This document shows positions 35,601 through 50,075 of a DNA stretch of 64,000 nucleotides, one piece after another. Under the pieces are notes generated by a model. It made no database searches, had not been told where the DNA came from, and saw only the letters and a program-made list of their open reading frames with translations. The stretch's first letter is position 1. Each line of letters starts with the position of its first letter. The translations under genes were made by a program, and so were the position numbers. This DNA comes from Lucifuga dentata (Eukaryota; Chordata; Actinopteri; Ophidiiformes; Bythitidae), in NCBI GenBank assembly GCA_014773175.1, contig VXCM01000049.1, positions 124,001 through 188,000 on the forward strand, in the 5' to 3' direction.

Positions 35601-38600
35601 CAGGTGTTGCTGCTCCAAGAAAATTTGCACAGTTCCTTAGCTGCTGGCTGTTGCTCAGGAACCGACAGTGCATGTGAGTATTATATAAGCAATTTCTATT
35701 GTGTCTACTTTATGTTATGAAATATCTTCCTTCCTTTCTAGCAATTACTGATAACTGGCAGCGAGCAGCTCATGACCCAACAGGAACAGTCGGCAGTAGA
35801 ATGGCTGTAAACTTCAGTTTTATACATGCAGCGCTCTTTGTCTACATCTAAATGATACATCATCTTCACACATCAATCAACAAAAACTAAAGCAGAAATA
35901 TGATAAAAGAGGCGCTTCAATCTAGCAAGTCAGAAACGTAAATATTCAAAGATAAATTAAACAGACAAGAAATAATGCTCATAGACAGTCATAATCTGCA
36001 TCAAAAATGCCTGGATTTAAGCCCATGAATTGAGTAGAAACAGGATGAAAATATCTCTCTCGCAGTCACGTTTAAAGCTAACAATGGCTGGTGTTAACCT
36101 CCCACAGTGCTTTCTATGACCATCGCAGAAAGAAAACCAAACCTGTGGGAAATCCAAACAGTGGGAATGAATGAGGGGAAAACGGTGGGTGGGTTAACAA
36201 AGGCAGACCAGGCAGACATGTCAGCCTCCATAAATTCAATGTTTGTGGATGTGAGGAGAGATGGGAACAATAGATGTGTTGCAGGGCTGCAGCAGTGTAT
36301 CGTGAGCATGGGGGGTNGGGGGGGGTTTACATACAGCGTAGCACCAGCGTCCCAGTAGGTAGTAGGACAGTGGGTCTTGGGGCTTCAGCTCAATGGCTTT
36401 ATCCAGATGATCCTGGAAGGAGAGACAGTCAGAGATGATTTTCAGTGTTGATTAATGACATGGCTGCTTTTTCCACTTCCTTCTGTTCTGTCTTGATCTT
36501 TCCTGCTTCACCAACCCACAAGTATTTCACAAACGTCTCTCACACGCGATCTCAGCAAGCATCCGCACACTCCTCGCTGTCACGCACCCTCCCCTTTCTT
36601 TTCCATTCTCCCCTTGCTTCAGTCTGTGTTTTTCATATCTTCCCCCTCTAACGCTCTGTCTCTCTCTGTGTTTCACCTGTCAAGAGTTTTGCAGGTACAG
36701 TGTTTGGAGAAGCCGCTGACAGGAGATAAATGCTACGTGCTGTTGCTCCACATTCCATCTTATGCAACTGAATGGATGGAGGAGTGGCATACTGGGAAAA
36801 TATGAGTAGCCAATCCCCTCTACTCATGTGTGTGTATATACAGAAAGCTCTAATTTAGTTTCATCTGTTCATTTTCCCATTTTCTCAGTGGGATTTGTCA
36901 ACATGCATTTTGGCAAACTCAAGTCCAGTTGTTTTGTGTTGCTCTGTTAGTGGAGCTTTTCCATTTTCATTCTGACAGTAACAGATGGTGTTGTTGCACC
37001 TTGAGCTTGAAGGTCAGCTTAGGTCTGTTTTGAAGTTTTACTACTGGAACGATCTGTCTCTTCAGTCTTTGCTTGATTTTCCACTTGGGGTGACGTCCAG
37101 GGATTTTGGCTACAGTTCCAAGGATCATGTTTAATTTTGCCCCTTTTAGACATGCACCATTCTGTTAATTTCCTGACAATATAACACTTCACCCTTGTGT
37201 TTGAAATGAACCCCAGTCACTTTTCTGTAAAAGTAGCACCAGCAATTTTACTATGTAGGACCGACTAACATTTCCTTCACAGCACAAATGTGAATAAATG
37301 CAGTCAAAAAAGGCACGCAGAAGATGACAGTGCTCTGACATAAGACGTTTTTGTGCACAGTGTGCTGACAAGTCATTTACGACAAGGAAGTGATGCTTTA
37401 AATTCTGCACCTAGATCACATATTTTATGAGCTATAAAATGGCTGTGGCAAACACAAGATAAGCAGAGAGCTAAACATCACCGTGAGAGACACTGTTGTG
37501 TCACTGACTCTCACCACGTTGCTGTAAACAATCTCTCATCTTGTGTATTATATGTAGCTTCCTACAGTACCCAGTCTTGCCTGGCAAATGCCAAATATTA
37601 CACGAGAATTGCTTTTGTCCATTTAATTTGTGTGAATAAGGGACTATCAGACTAAAGACGACTGTGATGCTCATTAAAAGAGAATATCTGTCACTACAAA
37701 ACAATTTTTTTTATAACTCCTGAAGGCCATTGACCTTACTGTCCAGCTCATTTTAGACTTCAGTTCTTTTCATGAAAGCTTTTTGTTTCACTGCAAACTA
37801 AGACATGCATGTATGAAATGTAAAGAAAAAAGTTTTAATTACAACACTTTTCAGGACAAAAAGCACATTATTTGAGTAAAATGCAAGGGTATGATGTTAT
37901 GATTACAACATGACAAAACTTACCTTAAAGATGTATCCATTCTTTATCTTGTTCTGTATTGTGTCATAGTCTGCCATAATACCACACATGATGGCATACC
38001 TGTGAAGACAGGATATTATGCTGACATTTTATACTACTAAAGTGAATTATGGCCCATTGAAGTATGTAAGCTTGGCTTAAACAACAAGTGACAACAAGAC
38101 ATTTTATTTATCTATACTTTTGAGAATGTGGAATTAATACTGTATATATGAGAATTACAATGGTGGCAACAGGCAGATCTTTTATGGTACACCGTCCTGA
38201 CCCAAGCCAAGTCCCGTTGTGAAGCTTTAGCTGGTGAATTTTTGTTTGGGTAGGAGAGGTGGGAGGTGGGAGGGGCAGCACCTTCCGGTCACACCACACA
38301 CTCTCTGGGTCACTAACTACCAGCAACCAAAAGGGCCATTGAAAAAGCTGCAACATCAGCCATCCTTAGACAGACTCGTCATTAGCCTGCATCAACTTTC
38401 CTCACTCTGCCTACGAATTAATACACTTGGATCAGTGGGTAGGTAGAAGTGAAACAAAGAGTGATTTGCAATTGTAAGTCAGCGTGATGCTGAGGATTTG
38501 GAGAGGACAGAGCTGATCAAAGTCTTTTCACCACATGGCTGCTTTAATCCTACTGATACTCTGTGTCAAACATCACCAAAGGACACAAACACTTTTTTAT

Positions 38601-41600
38601 ATAAAGGATCAGAGGGTACAAAGGTCCTCTGAGAGTGTCGTCTAACGTGGTGGTGCTGATGGTAGATGGAATCTGCAATTGTGTGTGTGTGTAGTCAGGT
38701 GTCTGGTATGTGTGAATGGATTTTTTTTTTTAACAGGGCATGAGGAAGCAGTGGGCTGCTGTACTCTGTAGTCACTTCCACTCTCTGGCTTTTCCATAGA
38801 CATGGTGCCTGTGCCAGAGCCGTGCCAAGTAGCACAAATTTTGTAGAAGCCGTTTGTCTATAGCACCCAGGAACCAGAGATATCAGGGGATGAAGGCAGG
38901 GAAAATTTGTCACACACCACTTCTGTTTGTATGAGAGCCAAAAAAAAAAAAAAAAAAAAAAAAAAATTAGAAGTGATATTTTCTTTTAAAAAAAAGAAAA
39001 AGAAATCTGAAAACCTGGGAGTCAGTCATCTGCAGAGGAGACTACTTTAAGCAATTTTCTTCTCAAGGGAAATCCAAGACAAATTAGAGAAAATGAAGAG
39101 GAATGGCAAAAGTATATGAGGAAATGCAGCACCTTCTGTAAGGGAATTTCCACATTTTGTTACCTAACCATTCCAGTCTCAAACCCATGGAAATGTGGGC
39201 TGGGTCTTATGAAAGGACACCAGCCCAGAACTAGCACAAGCATCAGTACCAAGTGAAATGTGTTAAAACTTAATCAGGAAACAAGCAAAACACACCTACG
39301 TGGAACACCAAGAGATCACAAAGACAAAATAGGACATCTAGTGATCAGTGGTTGAAAGCAAAATGTATTTCATGACATGAGGTGTAGGACCGTTCTCTCT
39401 AGTAAAAAGGAAATTGGGTGATGAGCTTCAACTGACAATGTTCCGACCAGTTTCAAATCAAAAAAACAACCAATCACAGATGTAACTGGGTAAACATCAA
39501 GACTCCAATGGAGTGTAGGTGGTGTTGAAAAAAAAAAAATTTAAAAATGCCCTAAATATTCTGTGCAAAACAAACAAAGGCAGATGAACAGTGTGTAACT
39601 AACAAAAAAAGACCTGACAGCAATACACGGTATAGCCATGCTGCTACCAGTTGGCTCAATTACTGGAGCTGTACAACATCACAGGAGCAAAGATGCTATC
39701 TGTCCGCAGCTGTGCTGCAGGAATTCCAAAGAAAACATAGTGTAGAATGTATATTTTTTGAATAAATCAGTCACCGGTGGTTAAATATCAATGACATTTT
39801 GTGAAGAAACTGAGCCAAAATATTTCTGGTTTGCACCACCTTTAACTTAATTTTGAGCTCCCATCAAACAGGAAGAAACAGTCCCTACTGACATCTAGCT
39901 GACTGATTTATCTACTTCAGTGAACATAGATTCTAATCAACAGTGGCTCAAATATCATTGGTTCATTGGTATGAAGTGTAAATGATTATCCTCGGTGCAG
40001 TGGATTTAACAAAAATCACTCTCCACTCAAGCACCTATGGGGCCACCTGCTGGATTAAACACTTTTGAAATCTTGAAATAACAAACCACACTGTTCTTGC
40101 TTTAGATGAACATATGAAGTATAACGTAAACAAGAAGCAATTTGGATCTTTTCTTCACTACATGCTCTGTGAGTCTAAGTCAGGGGTAGGCAACCTGTGG
40201 CTCCGGAGCTGCATGCGGCTCTTTTGCCCATTTCCAGTGGCTCCCTGTGGCTTTGACAAAAGATTATATGGAAAAATTATATGGAAATGAATTATATGGA
40301 AATGAACAACAGTTATTTTTTAACTTTTTAATTTTCATTTATCATTGATGTAAATGATTCTTAGATACTCCAACTGTAAAAATGTGTAGCCTATACACCG
40401 AATTTTAAAAAAAGTTTTTATATTTCATCAACTAAAACATGCATCATAGCCTAAGTCTACTGCCCGGTGCTTTTTCNGAATTTTAAAAAAAGTTTTTATA
40501 TTTCATCAACTAAAACATGCATCATAGCCTAAGTCTACTGCCCGGTGCTTTTTCCTCTTAATTTTGCCGAACCTCAATAGCGGTGCTATTTATGTATACA
40601 CATAAATGGCTAATCTTTAGTCTCCCTAGCTATGGATTCTAAATCTACAAAGAGAAAAGTCACAGAGGAAAACAGAGAACTTAATTGTGTGTGGACAGAT
40701 TTGTTTGCTTGTACAGAGAGGCACTCTCACTTAATAGGCTGTTACCTTCATTATAAGGCTCAAATATGTTTTGCGGCTCCATACAGATTTTTTTTTTTTT
40801 TTGGGCCAAAAGTGGCTCTTTTGGTAATAAAGGTTTCTGACCCTGGTCTAAGTCAATAACAAGCTAATGAGCTCAACCATTTTCCTTTCGACATAATACT
40901 ATCCATTCCTCTCTTTAAATGTGATTAAACGCAATAAATATAAGCAGGTTGAGATGAGGAGAGAGACCAGATTAGCATGCCAGAAGGGAGTTGTAATCAT
41001 GAGCGATCAAGCATTGGCCAGGTGAGCGTTGTGGGAAAGATTGCTCAACATCCAGGCTACCACAAGACATATCTTCCCCTCCCACTGATTTACATGCTCT
41101 ACTATTATTCATCTTGTAGCAATTCTGCCTGCATTTAATGAGAAGTAAGTGGACGCAGGAGTTTCAGCGGCAGAGGTGCTGCTGAATGGCTAAGCACATA
41201 ATGGCGTTACCTCATCTTCCAACCTGGACTTTCCCCTCTGGAGCAAGACAGAAGGGACTTTGCATTTAGCAAATGACACATCCAGTGCAGAGACGGGGGA
41301 GAAGGTGAAGGAGATGGGATGTGAAGGTCTAAAGAGGTGTGTCGAGCCTCAGGGGCCTTCCTGCTGTTGCTTATTCTTCTCTTTCTTCTCTGAGTTGAAA
41401 TACTATCTCTCTTAACTTTCGAATGCAAGGAGGGAAAAATACAAAGGAGAGGAGGAAAGCTGGGAGGAGACAAGATGAGAAGACAGAACATTTAATTGTG
41501 CGATGTTAGTCTACGTTTTTTTTTTTGTTTGGTTTTTTTTTTTAGTGGCAGCCCAGTGAAATTCCCCACTCTACTGGGCAAAAACAAAAGGTTTTAAGTG

Positions 41601-44600
41601 TGAGCTGCATGGTGGAATCAGGAGATTGATTTCAGCCTTCAAATCCAAGTATAAGGAGCTCATTCAAAGACAGAGAGGACTGGGCAGTACTCCAGGGCTA
41701 AAAGAGGAGGAGTTTCTGTAGAAGAAAACCTCAAGGGCAAACTATGTGAGACAACGTGTGCTGAATCGTGCTTGTGTTTCAGGTGTCCCCAAAGTGGTGA
41801 AGCATTTTAAGTGCTTGTAAGGAAGGATCCACAGTGAGATCTGAAGTCTGAGCACACACAGGGTCTCCACAGCTACAGGGATCAGAGCACAACATTGCCA
41901 CGATGGATGACCACATTTACAAAGGCACATGTTCAAAGTTAAAGTTTTTGCTGTAGAGGTCAAAGTGAGCCCACCCCTCCTCTGGCAGGCACTGTCACAG
42001 GCTTCTGGTTAAGCTGCGGCCCTTTGTACCATCAGAGAGGCCTATAGTTGGGGATTTACACAGTCTGAATTGACATGGTGGGATCACTGGAAACAACACA
42101 AACAAAGCCGGTGGTACAAGAACACAATCATAAAGACCCCACCACCAGCCTGCTGAGGTTATACCAACAGGCTTCATGCTCAGTCACATAAGCACCATGT
42201 AACTCTGTATCCGCATGTGCACGTGCAATTATGCTCACAAATGTGCTTCCGACAGCGTATTCCACTAGCGCACCACATCAGCTCTAATTTGTGAAATTTA
42301 CTAGATAGCTCTGTGGTAAACATGATGGCTTCACAGAGGGACGTAGGCATTTGCATCTCTGACATATTTAATTTGGTTAAAAATGTTGGGGGTGACACTG
42401 TAAACAGCTGTAGACTGACAGAATCCATCTCAGAGCCGAGTTTCTCCATACACGTTCAACTTCAAACGAGTCTTCATCCACTCCTCCTGGGAAAAGTACA
42501 GGGTTTTTTGTGCATGACATGGAGTGGGAAGGTATGTGTAATCTCATGTGAAGTGTTGACTGCTACATGGACGTCACATTCCTTCATACAGCCAATATGT
42601 AGGCTCAAAAAAGGAAGAGGGATGTTTTGTAAATTTGGGAGTTTCAGAAATGTTTTGCAACTTGTTATATACTATATTTAACCCATTATTTACAACTACA
42701 ATACTGATGCTGGATTTTTTAATCTAATTTAACTATCCAGTCAGAAATGCTTATTGGAGATAGTCCTTGACACTGTGCAGAGTTGTTAGTATATATATAT
42801 ATATATATATATAGTAGTTAGTAGTAGAGTTAATTTATCATGTTTGACTTGTAAAAATCAAACATGTGTCTCCTATCAATTTGTGCAAATGTTGTAAAAG
42901 CAATAAATATTCAGTAAATCATCACCCGTCATTCTGCAGCATCAATGTTAAACTCAAGATTTCATTATGGTACATAAATGTACAGATTGTGGGTTCTTTT
43001 ATCGACAACCAGTTGATTTGCATGATGTAATACTGTAAAGTGGTGATATGAACAAAGAATAATAAATGAGCCCTTTTCATGTCTGATCAGTCAATAGGTT
43101 GTTGTGGTTCAAAGTACAACAGTGTGTAATGTCTGTGTGTACTGACACTGTGTTTGCACCTTTCACACAGACAGTAGGTTCACTGTTTGTGACTCGCCCA
43201 GCAGCCGACAAGCAAACAGGTTTGTTGACACTTTTCTCCTCACCCTGCCTACCGAGCTCTCATTCAATCATGTTTCAGTGAATATTTATTAATAGTCTGG
43301 GCCTGACTGAGCTTTGTTTTGTAGACTATAAATTCTGGATATATCCTCAAAAAATTTTTCAAGTACTATTCAAAAATAATAAACTGTTTAAAATAAGACA
43401 TTTTGATGAGAATTCCAATTTGTGCAAGTTGCTCCAAACTTAAGAGGTATTTCTAATTTAAAACCAGTAACCTGACACTTTGTAATTGCAGATGTGCAAA
43501 ACTGGTTTAACGCAACATGGCTTCAGTGTCATCAAATACAACTGAAACTCTTATGAAGCTTTAAGAATAAATATTTCGGTGTGACTGGATACCTGCTGTG
43601 CAGTTGTTTGCTGGGAATTCAGCCAGCTTTGTGGTCATTTAAGATGGAAATTATCAATGAGTCAGCAGAGCTTGTTTTTGTAATCGTAGCACATATTGTA
43701 CACATGGAGTAGTAACCAAATATTCTGAATAAATGTATTGTTTGTGTCTAAGGCACCAAGCATATTTGTTTTTGTTTTTTATCCGGAGACAGAAGACAAC
43801 ACTGTAATCTCATCAGCTGGCAGTCAAGAAGACAAGGCCCTCACCAGAATCTCACCACTTACTACTGTGCCTCCTTAACTTTGTAATACTAATTCTTTAT
43901 GTGTTATGCTCATGTTTTCTAAGGTGTTGTTTGTTCTAAAGTGATCAGTTCTTTTGTGACAACCCTCAGACTATATCCATCCTCAATCACACTCTAAATG
44001 CCGCATAAATCCAGTGTCCACACTGGCCAATTAGACCTCTGTTTCAATTACGTACCAAATGCTACATTTTCATCAATGTGTTGCATGCGAATTTCTACTA
44101 TCTGCAAGGTTTATATTCAAGCATTTATTTCTACAGATTCAAAAGCTGATACACACCTATAAGTTGCAAACATTTGAGGACCTTTCACATTCAAAATATT
44201 GTGCATTAATATAAAATGTTTCCAAGACGTTAATAGTGTTAGACAGATGACAATGTAAAGGTAAAAAAAAAGTTTGTTGACCCTGGTTATATAAAGAACT
44301 TTATAAATAATTTATGTGACAGAGTAGGAAGTATCTGGCAATGCATCACAGCAACATCTGCCAAATTTGTGACAAGCTGGGCAGCATTCAGGAAAACAGG
44401 TGACACGTTTTCTCACGGCATCAGGCATCAGGACACTAAGTAAACAATTACCTCAGACGTAAACTGCCTTGCAACACTGCCTGGCACCATCCTCAGCTCC
44501 TACTTCCTCCACTCTCAAAGTGCAGCTTTAGCTACTTTGTCCTGTCTAATTTAAGACAGCATTTCTGCTTGGTTTAAGAATCTTATAAATTCCATTAGCG

Positions 44601-46546
44601 GATATAGGATTAGGCATTAAGCCTCTTTTTTTTTTTTTTTTTTTANTTTTTTTTTTTTTTTTTTTAAAGCTGTTGCTTTTAATTAACTAAACAAACACTG
44701 CCTTCTACTTCACTTGACGTGTCGAACGCTGAGGTATGTGCATGAGCCAATGCTAATTATTCCCTAACAAGCAGAGCGAACAAGACTGCCAGCTCAACCC
44801 GAGACTGTTTTCCATGAGAGAACTCCACACACCAGTGTTTAAGGAGAAAATCTACACGCTGAAGATCTATTTCATTTGACACTAACTCAGTAACAAACAT
44901 GTACACTAGGGAAACTAATAAAACCAGCCAAAATACAATGTTTAATATCATTAATGTATGCAGGCCCAATTCAGATCTGACTAAATAAATAAAGCAAAAT
45001 TAAAGGCGACTTGCACCATTTTTTTTATTAGCGAACTCTGCCTGAAGCGGACTCAGCAGCGTTTGTAAACACCAGCAGATTCAGGCCAATCCCAGAGCTG
45101 AATCTGATGCAGCCTTCATCACTACCATATATTCCAGCCTGGGTTTCAGGTAGGTTCAGCAGTCATGTTTTGACTTGAGCAGTGTTTCAGATGAGGAATG
45201 CATCACTAAGGCCTTTACAAATACAAATGGGATCCATGCCATCAGGCCCCCTCTGCACAACTAATTAAAATCAAGGGGATTTCTCCATGTGTCACAGAGC
45301 TGCTAAGATGACATATGTGTCTACTAAGTGGAAAGACAGTAAAACTTCTGATTCCCTTTTCTTTAATTTGTCATAGAACAATCCCACTGATAACACTGCT
45401 ACACTCAGGTTCACTTTGAGAGAAAAGACTTTAATGTGCATCAGCATCACACAGATGCAGCAAATATACCCTTAAAGTTATTTTTTAATAATTTCTGTGG
45501 GATAGCTCGAGTGTACATGTCATATAAACAAACACGAGTGACACTCAACCCAAAAGTGCGACAGACTCGTGCATCAGCAGAATAACAGGAGCACTAATAC
45601 AACTCATGGTGTGAAAGAACCTTCCTTCTACAGTACCAGCAAATTCAGAAGCCAAAGACCATTAATCTAATGCCTGTTTTCTAGCATGAATGAAGTTAAC
45701 TCATGCCATGTTTACATTCGTGAAACTGGATGAGTTGTGATGCTATCAGTTGCAAGGAGGGGTATTATTTTCTCCCAAAAAAGTCCACTATGTCTACAAA
45801 GCATGCAGCAAGGCTAAAAACCACACTGCTCTATCATATTTTTCAGGGTTAAAAAATTTATTCATGTATTTAATGTTTTGTTTTTTGTAAGCATATTTTG
45901 TTTCGGTCTCAAGAGCACAATAATATATGCCCCTGTAAGCCACTGTTTTCTACCCATGGGACTGACAATCAACCAGAGGAGGCTTTCCAAGATTCTCTCT
46001 TGAGTTATTGAAGTTAAATTTACTAAAGAACAGCCTGAGTCAGAGATTCAGGGACAGCTGCTGCAGGACTAAACATCTCTCAAAAAGCAGAGGGCCCTCA
46101 AGCCAATCATCTGGGAAAAATACCTGTGTTTTTTTTTTTTCCCATTCCATTTCATATAATCAGCATTTACTGGAAAAGTTAACTAGATAAATGTGTCACA
46201 TGAGGCTCAACAACAGCATTGCTGAGAGCAAGTTAATTGACAAAAATTCTCCATCAAAAACCATTTATTGAATAAATATGGTTTGATTTTGAAAGGGCAG
46301 GTGGAAACACCTTGCATCTGTGTGTGTGTGTGTGTGTGATTGTGTGGTTTGTTTGGACTATATGATGAACAAAGAAGAGCTGAAGAGCGATAGATGAGAG
46401 AAAAAACTTGAAAAGATTCCACTATAATCCATCACTCTTTGCATGCACATCACAGTTTTGCTTGGACTTACCATTACTTTCTCATTTGGCACCATTTAAA
46501 GGACCATGTTGGTGGTTTTTGCATTTTGAACCCTATATATAGTGTG

Positions 46547-46604
<58 letters not shown>

Positions 46605-49600
46605 GTATAGATGTTACGTTACTGACAACCATTTCCCAAAACATACTACTGGAGTGGTAAATATTAAAATAGTTTTTCCTACCTTCCACACTGCCACTGG
46701 TTTCAGTTCATTCCAGTACGCTATTAAAATCAACTTTTAGAGACCTGAAATATGCTTGAGATAAATAATCCATCACAGCAAACACGTCTATAACATTTTT
46801 TGTCAAAGTAACTTTATTTAACCATCCTAACATGTAGCTACATGGAAAGCAATGTATGTCTCCGCCAAGGAATATTTTCCATGGAGAAGATGGCTTTTAC
46901 TGAGGAAAAAAAAACAAAAAAAAAACAAAAAAACAAAACAACTGTGTGTTCTACATTTGGACGTACGNAAAAAAAAACAAAAAAAAAACAAAAAAACAAA
47001 ACAACTGTGTGTTCTACATTTGGACGTACGCATTAGCAGGCAAAACTCTGACTAAACTAAAATACAGTTTTATATTTTGGAAATTGGTTGTCAGTAATGT
47101 AACATGTATGCAGGTAGTATTTATTGGACTCAAAGGACCACGCTAATCACTGACCACACTAATAAACATAATTACCAGAATGCCAATATTTGCTTCAGGG
47201 GGTTCAATCACACATTATTACACATCTTTGTGCTTCCTGAACTGTGGTATCCAGCTTTCTTTATTAGAGCACCATCAGCAGGAATAGAACACAAAGAAGC
47301 TTTTAAGTGATGGGAGGATAAATAAAATAACTTATACCTACCATTTATGACTTTCAGCACATGTAGGGTTCAAGCTCACCGCCTCCTCACCAACTTTCTT
47401 CCCTGAGAGGATAAGAAGATGACTCAAGAGGGCCAGAAACAAATTTAACACACAATCTATCAAGGACATTCTTGTACACCTTAGAAGAGAGCATGGATTA
47501 GAAGAGTCAAGGGGTGTGTTGACTGAGAAAACACAACAGGAGCTTTATAAATCAAGAAACGCCACTTGTCACTTGCTTGCAACAATCAAAAGAGAAGTGA
47601 TATGAAATTCAATCCAGGAAGAGAGCTCAATGTCAAATCCTTCATCACCCAGTGGAAACTGTTTCATTCCATTTGATCTATTAATATCTGAATGAATGCT
47701 AAATATGACTCCCTGTTGCTTTAAATATCCATAACTCTAACCCTGTCAAACCCTTTGATGGCAGTGTGGGAAGCACCTGGCCAGCACTGATTAGTGACAC
47801 ATTGATGAGGAAGGATTATAGATACAGGTCGTTCCACTCCGAGCATCAGCACGCTCACACAACAGCCTCTGCTTAAAAAAACAAAATGCAGATATACTGT
47901 ACATATTGTTACACAAGACCAGCATGAAAAGTCATTGTACCTGCTTTTAGAACACCTGAGATGATGACACCGTGTCCTCTTTGTTGAGTACAAACCAATT
48001 TATGTGGAATAGGCATTCTGTAAGTGGCAACAGCCTACCAAAAGAAATAAGTAAACGCCTTAAAGTGACAATCAACCAGTGTGTTGTGCCTTTGCCACCC
48101 AAACCGTCAGCAGCGATAGCATTTGTCCTGTTTGAAACAGTAAATTGCTGGAACTGCTGTTTTTCAACCATAAACACAATATCAATAATGGATAAATATT
48201 ATCAAGCAAGGATTAATTTATGAAATTCAATATTAATTGTAGGACTACACACGGCCAATAAGGCCAGAAGTAGGAGTTTTGTTTGATTCAATCAAAGTTA
48301 AAGATCCTACATGTCCCTGAACATCTCATTGCACTGATGCCAATGACAGTTTTTACATGTGCCTTATTAAAGCTTGCTAAACATTGTTTTTGTCAAATTT
48401 CTGTGGCTCTGCGGTGATTGTTTTACTTTCATATAGCTTTTCCATGGCTATTTTGTTTTTGGCTTTGCTGACCTTACATTCACATTCTGAATGTCAAGCT
48501 TAGTGGTTGAGGTTTAACAATAGATAATTTTGATAGATTACCAGCTTCTGCATGGGTCTTCTTTTCCTCCATGGTGAAGCTGACATCATGAACATCAGAG
48601 TATGCTCGGACTAATCGCCAAAGAAATGCAGAGTTCTCTCCAAACTATGGCAGAAGATAGAAAAGTGCATTAAAGTTTTAACTTTTCTGCAATGGAATAC
48701 ATTATTCGATAAGAATGGACATTAGATATGAACCTAAGATGGAGGTAATTCACACCCAATTCAACACACCTCTTCTTTTTGCTCCAACAAGATGGCAAGA
48801 CTCTCTCTCTTGTCGGATTCAGTGCCCTGATGCAATCTGTCAATCTTCTCAATGAGAGCTGATAACTTGTCCACAGGCTGTTCATCTGCATCACTTAGCT
48901 CTTCATCCTCAGAGTCTGTCAATGCAGTCATATACCTGAAAGCAAAAGCACAGGGGTAGAGTGTGTTAGTAACACAAAAGATACAGATTTAATTGCTGAA
49001 CTGAAAACCTGGGTGGTTCAAATCCCCAAGCCTCACTGTCTCAATTTTGCCCTCAGCAAGATGTGCAACTTGGCCTCAGCCAGCATCAATAACAGCCTTC
49101 AGTTTCTTACATAATATACCCCCGAAATGCAACAACAAGGCCTGTTTCCCAGTAACTCAGCATGAAACCATCTTCTACTTGTGTGGAGGTATGAACACAT
49201 ATCAGCTGAAGAATTTTTCTGATCAATCAAAATCACGCCTCAATGTATTTTTACGATCACATTTCTTGCAGATGTTGATGATAACGGATCAAGCTTCACC
49301 TTCTTTTAAAACATAAATGGCACCAAGTTTGTTTACACAAGGGGGGGAGGGGCCTCACTTAATCGTTCATAAATACTAGTTGTTAAGAAGCTTTTGACGT
49401 CTTAACATGGGTACCTGAAGGTTTTCCTTGAATACAGGGAGACTTATTTTTCAGGGTGAGGCATGCAACACTTGTAATCGATGTTTTATGGTCTCCTTTC
49501 AAGTACTCTAAGTATGTGCTAACACCCTAAGCTAACACTTAAGAAGGAGCAGTAAAAAACGGCTATATTAATGGTACAGGTAGAAATGAGAGACAGGGAA

Positions 49601-50005
49601 GGATGAAAATATGAAAAGCCTCTATTAAATGTTGGCAGTGGCTCCATGTGCGTCATTGGTGGTTACGGGAATATTTTGGGCTGCGAGCCATGGTTCTGGA
49701 GGGATGTGTCAGAGCGGGCCACAGACAGAAACACCATGGATCCAACAGGTGCCATGTGCTGGAGGCTGCTTCCTGACTCCACCCCACAACAACACACCTT
49801 CAACCCTGAATACTGTGATTACAGGAGTAACATGACAACATTTGAGCTGCAGAGATTTTCTTCAGTCAAGAAAGAGGAATTGTCAAAGAAAATGAACCAC
49901 AGCTGAACAAAACAAACATAACTGCAATGGTGTGAGAAGGAGGAATTCTGTCATATTCTACAATATGAGATGTTCAAGGACATGGAGGATATTTTACTTT
50001 GATTG

Positions 50006-50075
<70 letters not shown>

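Larger units (their letters stand above)
46496..47135 (-). mobile_element. TTAA-bounded MITE, copy C (inverted, one end eroded)
   Basis: Starts TTAAAGGACCATG and reads in the opposite orientation to copies A, B and D: CTACTGGAGTGG, CTACCTTCCACACTGCC and CCATCACAGC are reverse complements of blocks in copy D. It ends ATTTATTGGACTCAAAGGAC, lacking the last roughly 30 bp of terminus. A (TA)n(CA)n expansion (46546-46601) and an A-rich block with an N are inserted in it. Confidence 0.7.
38000..47341 (-). other. rmdn2: rmdn2 intron 4 (9.3 kb)
   Basis: Holds the hAT element (40181-40845), MITE copy C (46496-47135), (TA)n at 42790-42813, a poly(T) with N at 44646 and the assembly duplication at 46906-47030. 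Otherwise I see no exon or RNA gene on either strand. Confidence 0.7.

Noticed and set aside
46906..47030. Tandem repeat of an A-rich 62-bp unit as a biological satellite
   Set aside because: The two copies are exact and separated only by an N, like two other places in the window, so an assembly join is the simpler explanation.
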